Part shown: in pieces, positions 37,655 to 47,855 of the stretch | Layout: each line of letters begins with the position of its first letter | Position numbering within the stretch: the first letter of the stretch is position 1 | Assembly (NCBI GenBank): GCA_025800385.1 | Contig: JAOXRS010000066.1 | Coordinates: 186,001-250,000 of the forward strand | Length of the DNA: 64,000 nt | Source of the DNA: Candidatus Albibeggiatoa sp. nov. NOAA | GTDB lineage: Bacteria > Pseudomonadota > Gammaproteobacteria > Beggiatoales > Beggiatoaceae | Direction: 5' to 3' | The notes under the pieces: model-generated | The model's input: only the letters and a program-made list of their open reading frames with translations | The model's database searches: none | Told to the model about the DNA's origin: nothing | Translations under genes and position numbers: made by a program

Positions 37655-38010
37655 TGAGCTTGCTTCTTGTCTATAAATGCTTGATATGCATCGGCAAAAA
37701 CAGTTTCTAATTCATCAATGACTTCCGCCCGATCACGTCCTTGCACAAGGTTTGCCGTGACCAAAGCTGAAGTTTCATTGAGTAAGGTAGACTTATCTAA
37801 CATGGGATAAGATTTGGATAAACGCTTCACTGCGCCGATGACTGTTTCTTGTTCTGGGCGCGGAATGAGATCAGGTTCTGGTATCACTGCAGACTGGGAT
37901 GAATCTTCTACACGACTCAGCAAGAACTCCGCAAAACTAAATAGCGTTTCTTGCTCAGCCTTGGGTAATTGCTGATAAATCTGGGTCAATTTTTTAGCAG
38001 CTGGATTCAT
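37651..38010 (-). CDS. Conserved protein coupled to the PerM-type transporter
   Basis: About 119 residues from the ATG at 38010 (a TTG two codons earlier, at 38016, is possible). Soluble, helical and acidic. Recurring features include LPKAEQETLFSFAEFLLSR at the N-terminus and YPMLDKSTLLNETSALV then RAEVIDELE. I have seen similar proteins in other gammaproteobacteria annotated loosely as Crp/Fnr-type, but no such DNA-binding domain is visible. It overlaps the transporter start by four bases and follows the LysR gene by a few bases, so all three probably form one transcript. Confidence 0.7.
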   Translation of the reverse strand: MNPAAKKLTQIYQQLPKAEQETLFSFAEFLLSRVEDSSQSAVIPEPDLIPRPEQETVIGAVKRLSKSYPMLDKSTLLNETSALVTANLVQGRDRAEVIDELETVFADAYQAFIDKKQAQ

Positions 38011-38016
38011 AATCAA

Positions 38017-38919
38017 TTAGTCTGAGTGGATGGTACAGTAACCGCGACCAAAACTGAGTAACTCTTCCATTGCCCGTAAACGGAATTTTTGTTTTTGATG
38101 TACAAATGAAAATGGTCGTTTTAAAGGTGGGTTCAACTGTAATTGTTTCAAGGTGTTAAGCTGTAATTCTTTTTGAATTGCCGCCCGTGATAAAATCGCC
38201 ACACCCATGCCTGAAGTCACAGCACCTTTAATCGCTTCAGAGCTGCCTAATTCCATCACAATATTCATATCATAAATAGATAAGCCTTCGTTGGATAAAT
38301 ATTCGGTAATCACCTCGCGCGTACCTGAACCTTCTTCACGAGAAATGTAAGGATATTTAGCCAGTTCTTGGGGGGAGATTTCTGCTTTGCTTGCTAAAGG
38401 GTGGTCTGGCGCAACAATCGCAACCAATTCATCTAAACGGCATAACTCAACCGCCAAGCTTTTATTATTCACAGGAGCTTCAACGACACCCAAATCAATA
38501 ATATTATTTTCAACCATTGAAACGATTTCATCTGTATTAGATACTTTTAAGCGAATGCGTACATCAGGGTATTTAATTTTAAAATCGCCTAACAATGTTG
38601 GTAACATATATTCTGCAATCGTGGTACTTGCCCCAATCATCAATACGCCGTTGATATCTCCTGTCATTTCTTTAACCGCATTTTCCATTTGCGAATATTG
38701 TTCAAAAATCTTCTCAGCATATTCATACACCTTTTCACCCACTTCTGTCAGTGTGATACGGTTATGAGTACGATCAAATAAACGTGTATTGAAATATTCT
38801 TCAAGCTGGCGAACTTGAAACGTCACAGCAGGCTGCGTCATATGTAGGGCTTCAGCAGCTTTGGTAAAACTAAGTAAACGTGCAACAGTATGAAAAACTT
38901 GTAAACGGCGGTCAGCCAT
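38017..38919 (-). CDS. LysR-type transcriptional regulator
   Basis: 300 residues from the ATG at 38919, with AGAGGA upstream; the in-frame start at 38943 is less likely. N-terminal winged helix (1-60, RLLSFTKAAEALHMTQPAVTFQVRQLEE) and a C-terminal periplasmic-binding-type inducer domain (about 90-295, GASTTIAEYMLPTLLGDFK). The domain resembles the CbbR/CysL/YeiE branch, which senses metabolites in carbon or sulfur metabolism, but the ligand cannot be fixed. It begins a run with the following small protein and PerM-type transporter, which may be its targets or simply neighbours. Confidence 0.9.
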   Translation of the reverse strand: MADRRLQVFHTVARLLSFTKAAEALHMTQPAVTFQVRQLEEYFNTRLFDRTHNRITLTEVGEKVYEYAEKIFEQYSQMENAVKEMTGDINGVLMIGASTTIAEYMLPTLLGDFKIKYPDVRIRLKVSNTDEIVSMVENNIIDLGVVEAPVNNKSLAVELCRLDELVAIVAPDHPLASKAEISPQELAKYPYISREEGSGTREVITEYLSNEGLSIYDMNIVMELGSSEAIKGAVTSGMGVAILSRAAIQKELQLNTLKQLQLNPPLKRPFSFVHQKQKFRLRAMEELLSFGRGYCTIHSD

Positions 38920-39307
38920 AATCCTCTCTCGCTTTGTTAGCAATTCCTAACGGATGGTGAAATTTTTAGTTAGTTATTGTTATATATTGAACCATACTCT
39001 TGTTATTTAATCTAAGTTAAAATTTTTATCATTTGTATTGATAGCACATACAAGAGTTTTATTAATGATATTATAAAAAAGGTCTAATTTGAAATATTTT
39101 ATCCTGTTATAAGGTATAAGCAGAATGAATGTAGGGATAAAAAAGGTTGAAGTGGGATAGAACTTAAGCAATATTATTTACTTATAAGTCCAGAAGTTGC
39201 TGCACGCTGATGATAAATATTTAACCTAAGGTCAATTATATATTTTAAAGAAAAAGCCAGAGTGCAAAAGCCTGTTAAAAAACTACTGCACTCAGACTAT
39301 CAAGCGA
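38920..39307. other. Intergenic region upstream of the LysR gene, downstream of hemB
   Basis: 388 bases containing the LysR gene promoter region and the hemB terminator hairpin at 39260-39293. No reading frame or other structure seen. Confidence 0.45.
39260..39293 (-). terminator. Probable hemB terminator
   Basis: On the minus strand GAGTGCA (39293-39287) pairs with TGCACTC (39266-39260), 7 bp with a 20-base loop, followed by TGGCTTTTTCTTT. It lies 15 bases after the hemB stop. Confidence 0.55.
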
Positions 39308-40324
<1,017 letters not shown>

Positions 40325-40840
40325 TTACTTCTTATCCTTTTTCTTATAGACTTTGCGTTGAAATAAATCCCGTCGCCGACTGACAAGACGATCAATAAAT
40401 AATAAGCCATCTAAATGGTCAAGTTCATGTTGTACCGCACGCGCTTCATAGCCTTCCATATCATATTCAATGGTTTCACCTTCGGCATTTTGGGCGACTA
40501 AATGGATTTGGGTGGCTCGAATCACATTACCTGTATAATCAGGCACAGACATACAGCCTTCACGGGCGATTTCAAACCCATCCCATTCGGTAATCTCAGG
40601 ATTGATTAATACCATATAGCCGTGATGTTTGATTTTCTTTTTTGAGGATACATCAACAATCACAATTCGCTGAAACTGCCCAACCTGTGGCGCGGCGATA
40701 CCAACACCACCGGGGGAAGCATTCATGGTTTCATCTAAGTCAGCAATAAATGTTTGTAATGTCTCGTCAAATGCAGTAACAGGTTCAGAAATGGTCTTTA
40801 AACGGGGGTCAGGATATTTGAGAATCTCTAATATTGCCAT
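40325..40840 (-). CDS. def: Peptide deformylase
   Basis: Removes the formyl group from nascent chains. 171 residues with the three motifs GVGIAAPQVG, EGCMSVP and QHELDHLDG that supply the metal-binding Cys and two His and the catalytic Glu. It begins one base after the stop of the GcvR-like gene and is followed 9 bases later by hemB, indicating one operon. Usually def lies beside fmt; that arrangement is absent here, so this may be an additional copy. Confidence 0.95.
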   Translation of the reverse strand: MAILEILKYPDPRLKTISEPVTAFDETLQTFIADLDETMNASPGGVGIAAPQVGQFQRIVIVDVSSKKKIKHHGYMVLINPEITEWDGFEIAREGCMSVPDYTGNVIRATQIHLVAQNAEGETIEYDMEGYEARAVQHELDHLDGLLFIDRLVSRRRDLFQRKVYKKKDKK

Positions 40841-40841
40841 C

Positions 40842-41369
40842 TTACATCACCATGGTATCAATAGGCTTCATCGTCACTTTTAAATCAGGCTGTTGTTGTA
40901 ATAGTTCTTGTAATGCCTGCTCTAAGCGTTCAATACCTTGGGTTGCGACTCCCTCGATTTGCATAATGTAAAATGGATTGTCTTCATTACCACCTACATC
41001 GCTAGCAAGATCAACAATATTTAAACCCGCATCGGCTAATTTACTTGTGACTTGTGCCACAATGCCTGCACGATCAGCCCCATGTACCATCAGTAATACA
41101 TCAGATTGTTGATGATGATGTAATTCACCTTCAATCGGGTCAAAATGCAGTTGTAATTGTAATTTTTCTGCAAGCGGTTGTAATCGTTCTGCTAATGCGT
41201 CACTTTGTCCATCAAATGCAATCATTAACATCATGGTAAAATTGCCACCGATACGTAGCATAGAGGCTTCACCTAAGTTGCAACCTTGTTCGTATAAAGC
41301 AGTAGTGACTTGTGCCACGATACCTGCTTGATCTTTACCGACTAAAGTCAACATGAACCATTGAGACAT
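40842..41369 (-). CDS. ACT-domain protein of the GcvR type
   Basis: 175 residues, two tandem ACT domains (about 1-85 and 90-172), each starting with a KDQAGIVAQVTTAL or ADRAGIVAQVTSKL element. In E. coli GcvR of similar build binds glycine and controls the glycine-cleavage regulator GcvA. Here the ATG at 41369, preceded by AGGAGGAG, is preferred over the in-frame start at 41405. It stands one base before def. No gcv gene is in the window, so a specific role is inferred only from the family. Confidence 0.85.
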   Translation of the reverse strand: MSQWFMLTLVGKDQAGIVAQVTTALYEQGCNLGEASMLRIGGNFTMMLMIAFDGQSDALAERLQPLAEKLQLQLHFDPIEGELHHHQQSDVLLMVHGADRAGIVAQVTSKLADAGLNIVDLASDVGGNEDNPFYIMQIEGVATQGIERLEQALQELLQQQPDLKVTMKPIDTMVM

Positions 41370-41546
41370 AATCTCCTCCTTTGAGTATGTAATCGCTGGC
41401 AACACTTATATTATGTGCTATCTGTAACGAATTCGCCACGCTGTTTTTAAGCTTAATCTATGTGAGATATCTAATAAGCAATCCCTGTTCAAAGCCAAAT
41501 TTCAGTATTATAATGTACTTAATTTTTAGTTAGGAGTTAGAAACCC

Positions 41547-41954
41547 GTGCAAAAATCACAAGGTTTTACATTAATTGAATTGTTAATTGTGATGGCAATT
41601 ATTGCCATGTTAGGCGCACTAGTAGGACCTAAAATATTCAAAGGCTTTGATAAAGCAAAGTGTGATGCTGCCACTTCACAAATCGGTAGCCTAGGTGCAT
41701 CTTTAGATCAACATCGTATTGATGTAGGTAAGTATCCGCGTTCTTTAGAAGGTTTGTTGACCAATGAAGGGAATAGCAGCCGCTGGGATGGCCCTTATTT
41801 AAGCAAGAAAAAAATTCCTGTTGATCCTTGGGATAACGAGTACGTATATAAATATCCAGGCACAAATGGTGATTATGACTTAAGCTCTTTAGGTGGTGAC
41901 GGTCGTGAAGGTGGTGATAAATGCCCGGATGCAGACATTAATAGCTGGGAATAA
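41547..41954 (+). CDS. gspG: Type II secretion major pseudopilin GspG
   Basis: Main subunit of the secretion pseudopilus. The prepilin leader cleaves after Gly6 before FTLIELL, with Glu at +5, then a hydrophobic helix (about 7-30). The C-terminal loop with LSSLGGDGREGGDKCPDADI is the calcium-binding end of GspG; one of the two cysteines (near 115) sits within it, which is unusual, the other lies at residue 38. 135 residues, normal length. The start is GTG at 41547, with AGGAG at a rather wide spacing. It stands far from gspH-gspI (37 kb away). Confidence 0.93.
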   Translation: MQKSQGFTLIELLIVMAIIAMLGALVGPKIFKGFDKAKCDAATSQIGSLGASLDQHRIDVGKYPRSLEGLLTNEGNSSRWDGPYLSKKKIPVDPWDNEYVYKYPGTNGDYDLSSLGGDGREGGDKCPDADINSWE

Positions 41955-42292
41955 GTTTTAAACCTGAGCCTGATAGATTGACTTAAGTCTATCGGGTTTA
42001 ATATTAAATTCAGTCTTTTTATAAATCAAACACTTCTTGAAAAGTCCCGCCTGCTTTATATTTTTCGCTAATTAGCTAGAAATAGCCCATTATCAATCAT
42101 TTCTCATGATTCCAATGCCTCATCAATTTATATGAATATCATACAACTTTTATATATTTTTTGAATTTTTTCAAATTATTACGAATAACCTGTAAAATTT
42201 GTCAAGAATAAAGCTTTAAGAAATCAAACATAATCTTTTATAATGACGACACCTTCAACAGCATAAACCATATAACAAAGAGGCTTAAAAGT
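41955..42292. other. Intergenic region gspG to cysE
   Basis: 338 bases with the gspG terminator at 41969-41996 and then AT-rich DNA containing the cysE promoter region. No small gene or known riboswitch seen. Confidence 0.45.
41969..41996 (+). terminator. Probable gspG terminator
   Basis: CCTGATAGA (41969-41977) pairs with TCTATCGGG (41988-41996) in a 9-bp stem with one T-G pair, 15 bases after the gspG stop, followed by TTTAATATT. Confidence 0.55.
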
Positions 42293-43087
42293 ATGGGGAT
42301 GGTAAAGGATTACAGTGTCGACATAGAAGCAGAACATCAAACTTCTCAAGGCATGACATTGTGGCAATTATGGAAAGAAGATGTTGCTTGTGTCTTTCAG
42401 CGAGACCCTGCTGCACGTAATAGCATCGAAGTATTAACAACTTACCCCGGTGTTCATGCAATTTTGATTCACCGCATATCTAACCGATTATGGCTAGCAA
42501 AATGGCGTTATATAGCACGTTTACTGGCTTTTCTCAGCCGTATGTTTACCAATATTGATATTCATCCTGGTGCGACGATTGGTAGGCGTTTTTTTATTGA
42601 CCATGGCATTGGTGTTGTGATTGGTGAAACGGCGGTGATCGGTGATGACTGTACGCTATATCATGGGGTTACTTTGGGTGGTACGTCATGGAATAAAGGC
42701 AAACGTCACCCAACATTAGGCAATGGCGTACTAGTCGGTGCAGGCGCAAAAATTCTGGGTGCAATTACGTTAGGGGATGATGTGCGAGTTGGCTCAAATT
42801 CTGTAGTGGTTAAAGATGCTCCAGCAAACTCTACTGTGATTGGCATTCCGGGAAAAGTGGTTCAAACGCCACAAGATGCAGAGCATTTACAACATGGTGT
42901 TGATTTAAACCATCACTTAATTCCTGATCCTGTGGCACATGCGATGGCCTGTATGTTGGAGCGTATTGCAACTTTAGAAAAACAGGTGAATCAGCATAAA
43001 CCGATTGAGAAACATTCAAGAGAAGATGACCCTTGTCCTGCGTGTGATGCGCTAAATATGTGTCTGTGTGAAAATGAAGACAAATAA
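42293..43087 (+). CDS. cysE: Serine O-acetyltransferase with Cys-rich C-terminal tail
   Basis: Acetylates L-serine, the first committed step of cysteine synthesis. 264 residues: an N-terminal helical domain (about 20-85), then a left-handed beta-helix of hexapeptide repeats (about 90-195) with the active-site region [16 protein letters not shown] and GVTLGGT. The C-terminus is unusual: after [19 protein letters not shown] there is no terminal Ile, the residue through which the enzyme normally docks in O-acetylserine sulfhydrylase, and instead four closely spaced cysteines appear in the last 20 residues. That suggests a metal-, redox- or cysteine-sensing tail, but this is inference. Monocistronic. 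Confidence 0.92.
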   Translation: MGMVKDYSVDIEAEHQTSQGMTLWQLWKEDVACVFQRDPAARNSIEVLTTYPGVHAILIHRISNRLWLAKWRYIARLLAFLSRMFTNIDIHPGATIGRRFFIDHGIGVVIGETAVIGDDCTLYHGVTLGGTSWNKGKRHPTLGNGVLVGAGAKILGAITLGDDVRVGSNSVVVKDAPANSTVIGIPGKVVQTPQDAEHLQHGVDLNHHLIPDPVAHAMACMLERIATLEKQVNQHKPIEKHSREDDPCPACDALNMCLCENEDK

Positions 43088-43449
43088 TATGCTTAAACGA
43101 TTTACTTAAATGCCATTCATTGATGCGAGTGGCTTTTGAGTATGTCAAAAATATATCTTTCAAAACCACTGTAACCTATTACTTTATAAAGCTTCTAAAT
43201 CCTTTCCCTTATTATATTTTATCCTCACCATACCCACTAATATAAGCTGCCATTAAAAAAATCATCATGTATCTAATGCCATAGTTTGCATTACTAAATG
43301 TATAACTTATTATAAATCTTAGTTATAGAGACTTAATAAAATTTTCATCTAATGTTGGTACAGTTGAGGTATTATAGAATAATTAAATACACCTACAGAT
43401 GTAACAGCATACACTCACTCACATGCCATATAAGCCCAAGGAGACATTC
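43088..43449. other. Intergenic region before the Met/Gln-rich protein
   Basis: 362 AT-rich bases; no coding frame, hairpin or known regulatory motif recognised. Confidence 0.4.
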
Positions 43450-44205
43450 GTGAAAAATTATGTTATCTCTACTTTAGTATCTTTAGCACTCGCTAGCCCT
43501 TTCGCATTAGCAGATGAAGCAGCAACCCCTGCACCAGCAGTAAAAATGCCTGAGTTGGCAGCACCAGAATTACCAGAGCACATTGCTAAAGCACAAGCCG
43601 AAGCAAAGGCAAAAATGGAAGCGGCACAAGCTGAAGCAAAAGCAAGAATGGAACAAGTTCAAGCGAAACGTGAAGCGCATCAAACAGCGATGCAAGCCAT
43701 TGTTGATAAAATGAAAGAAGCAAAAACGCCAGAAGAGCGTCAAGCAGTCATGCAAGAGCGTATGGAATTAATGCAAACACAGTATCAAGAAATGCAAGAA
43801 TTAATGCGCCCTGAAATGCCTACAGCACAAACAGCACCAATGCTTCCTCCTCAAATGTCTGAAGAATGGATGCAAGCAATGCAACAACGTATGGAAGCTG
43901 CACAAAAATATCGTGAGCAAATGTACAGTATGAACGGTTATGAAGGCTATCCAATGCCAGCACAACGTTATGATTATGCACCTTACGCGGGTAACTATTA
44001 TGCACCTGCTCCTCGTTATTATGACTACCCAGCAATGCCAGCACCTCAGATGATGGATCGTGGTGGTGAACATTGTAAAATGAAACGTGGTATGAAACAC
44101 GACATGATGCAACGCAAAATGAGCCACCATGAAAAAATGGAGCAAAGTATGCAAAACATCGAAGCAGCTATCACAGAAATGTTGGAAATCATGAAAGCAA
44201 AGTGA
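43450..44205 (+). CDS. Periplasmic Met/Gln/Glu-rich coiled-coil protein
   Basis: About 251 residues from the GTG at 43450, which has AAGGAG at ideal spacing; the frame also extends to 43423 without a ribosome site. A signal peptide (about 1-21, SPFALADEA) directs export. Next is an Ala/Pro-rich stretch (25-45), then a long Ala/Lys/Glu coiled coil with tandem KAQAEAKAKMEA-type repeats (45-85), a Met/Gln-rich helical zone (90-165), a Tyr/Pro-rich linker and a Met/His/Lys-rich C-terminal third. The abundance of Met and His suggests copper or other metal contact, but no known metal motif is certain. A DUF4389 gene follows 14 bases later. Confidence 0.7.
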   Translation: MKNYVISTLVSLALASPFALADEAATPAPAVKMPELAAPELPEHIAKAQAEAKAKMEAAQAEAKARMEQVQAKREAHQTAMQAIVDKMKEAKTPEERQAVMQERMELMQTQYQEMQELMRPEMPTAQTAPMLPPQMSEEWMQAMQQRMEAAQKYREQMYSMNGYEGYPMPAQRYDYAPYAGNYYAPAPRYYDYPAMPAPQMMDRGGEHCKMKRGMKHDMMQRKMSHHEKMEQSMQNIEAAITEMLEIMKAK

Positions 44206-44219
44206 TAGATTATTAGCAC

Positions 44220-44513
44220 ATGGATGTGCTCAATGACTCGGTCGCCATGAAAGCAATGAAAAAACATTTAACTGATGAGAAGACGTGGCAGCGCGGCTTT
44301 GTAATGTTGTTATTGGCGACTATGTCATGTTTAGTAGTATTGGTATTATGTGGGATTATTTTATACCAATTTATGTCAATACTATTGTCAGGTAAATTGA
44401 ATGTGGTTTTACTGCGCCTCGGTAAAACGCTTAGTAGCTATATGCAGCATGTCTTACTATACTTGACTTACAATACAGATAAACGCCCTTTTCCCTTCAT
44501 GCGTTGGCCATGA
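44220..44513 (+). CDS. DUF4389 family membrane protein
   Basis: 97 residues with one strong hydrophobic segment (about 26-55) and the ending KRPFPFMRWP, the hallmark of the DUF4389 family (usually PFPFSPWP or similar). The family is common in gammaproteobacteria and has no known function. It follows the Met/Gln-rich protein by 14 bases on the same strand and is probably cotranscribed. The start is an ATG at 44220 with a weak ribosome site; later ATGs at 44247 and 44256 are possible. Confidence 0.72.
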   Translation: MDVLNDSVAMKAMKKHLTDEKTWQRGFVMLLLATMSCLVVLVLCGIILYQFMSILLSGKLNVVLLRLGKTLSSYMQHVLLYLTYNTDKRPFPFMRWP

Positions 44514-44776
44514 CTTTTCTCTAAGAATAATATATTTCCAGAACAATCCAACCACTAAACCTCCATTTAGCCTAATATCTGTTACCCCAATTTTACATCA
44601 ACAACACACATATTTTTTAGCTCGGTTTTGTTATTCCACTTGTTATTTGAGCTTAATAACCATAAAAACTGTACGCTTCAAAAGTGATAAATTTCAGTTT
44701 ATATTGCAGCCTTAATGGTTTTTTTTGCTAGAATTGGAATCATTGGACTGCACGATACAAAAATAGGGAATATGCC

Positions 44777-45913
44777 ATGCCAGACACCATACCACCCGAC
44801 AGCGTTGGCATTGTTACGCCACAAACCCATCACTTTAATGAACCGCTTAAACTCACCAGTCAGCGCACCCTGCCTCATTACGACATTATTTATGAAACCT
44901 ATGGTGAACTGAATGCTGACCATTCCAATGCGATTTTGATCTGTCATGCTTTGAGCGGAGATCATCATGCTGCGGGCTATCATAGTATGGATGAGAAAAA
45001 ACCAGGTTGGTGGGATAACTGCATAGGCCCTGGGAAACCGATTGATACCAGTCGTTTTTTTGTTGTTTCACTGAATAATTTAGGCGGTTGCAAAGGATCA
45101 ACAGGCCCTGTATCTATCAACCCAGAAACCAATAAGCCTTATGGCCCTGACTTCCCAATGATTACCGTGGAGGACTGGGTAAATAGTCAGGCACGTTTAG
45201 CCGATGTATTGGGCATTAAACAATGGGCGGCGGTGATTGGTGGTAGCCTAGGCGGAATGCAAGCGTTGCAATGGGCAATTGGTTATCCAGATCGATTACG
45301 TCACTGCATTGTGATTGCATCTGCACCTAAATTATCCGCACAAAATATCGCATTTAACGAGATTGCACGTCAAGCAATTATGTCTGATCCTACATTTTAC
45401 GATGGTCATTATTACGAACATGATACCGTACCCAAACAAGGATTGATGCTGGCACGTATGTTAGGTCATGTGACTTATCTATCTGATGATTCAATGAAAA
45501 GTAAGTTTGGGCGAGAATTGCGCGAGGGCGAAATTAAATTCGGTTTTGATGTGGAATTCCAAGTAGAAAGTTATTTACGCTACCAAGGTGAAGCGTTTGT
45601 AAACCGTTTTGATGCCAATACATATTTATTGATGACCCGTGCATTAGACTATTTTGACCCTGCCAGCCAGCACAATGGAAAATTGGCGGATGCCTTGTCT
45701 TTGGTGAAAGCGAAATTTTTAGTGATGTCATTTACCAGCGATTGGCGGTTCTCTCCCGAACGTTCAGAGGAAATTGTCAAAGCCTTAATTGATAGCAGAA
45801 AATCAGTAAGTTATGTCAAAATTAAAGCAAATCATGGTCACGATGCATTCTTAATGCCTATCCCACACTATGACAAAGTGTTTAGTGCTTATATGCAACG
45901 GATTGAAATATAA
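44777..45913 (+). CDS. metX: Homoserine O-acyltransferase MetX
   Basis: Activates homoserine with acetyl- or succinyl-CoA at the start of methionine synthesis. 378 residues of alpha/beta-hydrolase fold with oxyanion region [13 protein letters not shown], nucleophile Ser in [13 protein letters not shown], catalytic Asp in [10 protein letters not shown] and His in NHGHDAFL. Acyl preference (acetyl versus succinyl) cannot be decided by eye. TAGGGA lies just before the ATG. It is followed 12 bases later by metW, the standard partner in this branch. Confidence 0.95.
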   Translation: MPDTIPPDSVGIVTPQTHHFNEPLKLTSQRTLPHYDIIYETYGELNADHSNAILICHALSGDHHAAGYHSMDEKKPGWWDNCIGPGKPIDTSRFFVVSLNNLGGCKGSTGPVSINPETNKPYGPDFPMITVEDWVNSQARLADVLGIKQWAAVIGGSLGGMQALQWAIGYPDRLRHCIVIASAPKLSAQNIAFNEIARQAIMSDPTFYDGHYYEHDTVPKQGLMLARMLGHVTYLSDDSMKSKFGRELREGEIKFGFDVEFQVESYLRYQGEAFVNRFDANTYLLMTRALDYFDPASQHNGKLADALSLVKAKFLVMSFTSDWRFSPERSEEIVKALIDSRKSVSYVKIKANHGHDAFLMPIPHYDKVFSAYMQRIEI

Positions 45914-45925
45914 GGGTGAAATCAG

Positions 45926-46540
45926 ATGACTCAACTACGTAGTGATTTAGCTTTAATCAGCGAATGGATTCAACCCAAATCGCATGTTCTGGATTTAGGT
46001 TGTGGTGATGGTGTGTTGTTGAAACATTTACGGGATACGCGCCAAGTAACAGGTTATGGTTTAGAAATTAATGAGACCCATATTGAGAATTGTATCGCCA
46101 GCGGTGTGAATGTGATTCATTTTGACTTGGATGATTTAAATAAAGGTTTATGTGATTTCTTGCATAGCAGTTTTGATTATGTAGTGATGACACAAGCATT
46201 GCAAACGATTCGTCGCCCCGATTTATTATTATTAGAAATGTTACGCGTGGGCGGACAAGGTATTGTCACATTTCCTAACTTTGGTCACTGGACATGTCGG
46301 GTTTCACTCGGTTTACGCGGTATTATGCCGATTTCACCCTCCTTACCTGATGAATGGTATGACACGGAAAACATTCATTTATGTACGATTCGTGATTTTG
46401 AAAGATTATGTGATGATCTTGGAATTGAGATTACACGCCGTGCAGTTGTTGACCCCGACCACCGAACGCGATTATTGATGCATATTGCGCCTAATATATT
46501 TGGTGAAATTGCGATTTATCAAATTCAAAAAGGTGATTGA
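45926..46540 (+). CDS. metW: MetW methionine-biosynthesis methyltransferase-like protein
   Basis: 204 residues of class I SAM-methyltransferase fold with the SAM loop VLDLGCGDGVLLKHL, and the MetW-type motif TFPNFGHWTCR. It is cotranscribed with metX in many proteobacteria and supports MetX activity or stability. GGGTGAA precedes the ATG, 12 bases after the metX stop. A large hairpin lies 21 bases beyond its stop. Confidence 0.94.
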   Translation: MTQLRSDLALISEWIQPKSHVLDLGCGDGVLLKHLRDTRQVTGYGLEINETHIENCIASGVNVIHFDLDDLNKGLCDFLHSSFDYVVMTQALQTIRRPDLLLLEMLRVGGQGIVTFPNFGHWTCRVSLGLRGIMPISPSLPDEWYDTENIHLCTIRDFERLCDDLGIEITRRAVVDPDHRTRLLMHIAPNIFGEIAIYQIQKGD

Positions 46541-46561
46541 TTGCTTTCGTTTAAATGCTTG

Positions 46562-46601
46562 TTAGATTTGTTGATCTATTAATTAATAGCAGCAAATCTA
46601 A
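46562..46601. promoter_or_regulatory. Large nested inverted repeat between metW and fbpC
   Basis: TTAGATTTG (46562-46570) pairs with CAAATCTAA (46593-46601); inside, the perfect palindrome CTATTAATTAATAG (46576-46589) continues the stem after a small bulge. There is no T tract on either strand, so it may be a metW 3' end structure or an operator for fbpC, whose start is 51 bases further on. Confidence 0.5.
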
Positions 46602-46651
46602 TACAGCCATATATTTCACCCCTTTTCTACATCAGTGCAGAACGACCAAAA

Positions 46652-47710
46652 ATGAATAACAGCCAATTACAAGTAAACCAGATCGAAGTTGGCTATGCTC
46701 AACACACCATCATCTCAGAACTCAGTTTTTCCTTGACACAAGGCGATATTGCTTGCTTATTAGGCCCGAGTGGTTGCGGTAAAAGTACTTTGTTACGCGC
46801 CATCGCAGGCTTTGAACCCGTGCGTAATGGCGAAATTGTATTGCATGGCCGCCAAGTCAGCAGTAGCAAAACTACCGTACAACCCGAAAAACGTAAAGTG
46901 GGTATGGTCTTTCAAGATTTTGCTTTATTTCCCCATTTAACAGTAGCACGCAACGTTACATTTGGTTTGCGTGGTTTTTCAGTCGCAGAACAACAGCAGC
47001 GTGTTGACCATTTATTAGAATTAGTTGGCTTAGCAGATTTTAAACATGCCTATCCCCATCAATTATCAGGCGGTCAACAACAGCGTGTGGCATTAATTCG
47101 AGCTATTGCACCCAGACCCGAATTACTATTATTGGATGAGCCTTTTTCTAGCATGGACATTGAGTTACGCGAGCAGTTGGCGTTTGAAGTCCGTGCATTA
47201 TTAAAACAAGATGGTATTACTGCAATCATGGTGACTCACGATCAGATGGAAGCATTTGCATTTGCTGACTGGGTGGGCGTGATGCAGCAAGGGCAACTTT
47301 TACAATGGGGTTCAGCCTATGAGTTGTATCATCAACCTGTGAATCATTTCGTAGCGGAATTTATCGGGCAGGGTGTATTGCTAGCGGGCAAAGTCCAAGA
47401 TTCACACCAAATTATGACTGATCTTGGTATGTTAAAAAACGGTAAGCTACCCAGCCATATCACAATAGGTGATGACATCCATGTGTTATTACGTCCTGAT
47501 GATGTGATTTATGACGGCAATAGTCCTGTGAAAGGCAAGATCATTGAAAAGCGTTTTCGAGGGGCTGAATATTTATATACCCTACAATTACAAAATGGCA
47601 GCGAAGTGTTTTGTCTTGTGCCCAGCCATCATCATAACCATGCGTTACATGAAGAAATTGGGGTTCAATTAGATATTGAGCATTTGGTTGTGTTGAGTAT
47701 GGAAAAATAA
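46652..47710 (+). CDS. fbpC: Ferric iron ABC transporter ATP-binding protein
   Basis: ATPase of the FbpABC iron importer. 352 residues: nucleotide-binding domain (1-235) with Walker A GPSGCGKST, signature LSGGQQQRVAL, Walker B LLLLDEPFSSMD and switch His in VTHDQME, then a C-terminal regulatory beta domain (240-352, VLLRPDDVIY and GAEYLYTLQL) typical of FbpC and related transporters. fbpA and fbpB are 32-36 kb upstream, so the operon is split. Whether it pairs only with that permease, or another, is inferred from family. Confidence 0.9.
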   Translation: MNNSQLQVNQIEVGYAQHTIISELSFSLTQGDIACLLGPSGCGKSTLLRAIAGFEPVRNGEIVLHGRQVSSSKTTVQPEKRKVGMVFQDFALFPHLTVARNVTFGLRGFSVAEQQQRVDHLLELVGLADFKHAYPHQLSGGQQQRVALIRAIAPRPELLLLDEPFSSMDIELREQLAFEVRALLKQDGITAIMVTHDQMEAFAFADWVGVMQQGQLLQWGSAYELYHQPVNHFVAEFIGQGVLLAGKVQDSHQIMTDLGMLKNGKLPSHITIGDDIHVLLRPDDVIYDGNSPVKGKIIEKRFRGAEYLYTLQLQNGSEVFCLVPSHHHNHALHEEIGVQLDIEHLVVLSMEK

Positions 47711-47855
47711 CGGATATGTCACAGACTCCTCATAAATACTAACCAATAGATTAACGTGTGGAATATTCTGTTAGTAGGCTTTGTAAAAATGGGCAAGGTA
47801 TTGTTAAACTTAAAAATGATACGACTTGAGAACACAGAAGATTGAGGAATAGATT

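Noticed and set aside
43801-44267. Several reverse-strand frames under the Met/Gln-rich gene
   Set aside because: They are biased-composition shadows (Cys/His/Leu-rich) of the plus-strand coiled-coil gene.
44514-44776. SAM riboswitch before metX
   Set aside because: I see no conserved SAM-I or SAM-II core; only a weak promoter-like pair TTGCAG / TAGAAT with a 19-base spacer.
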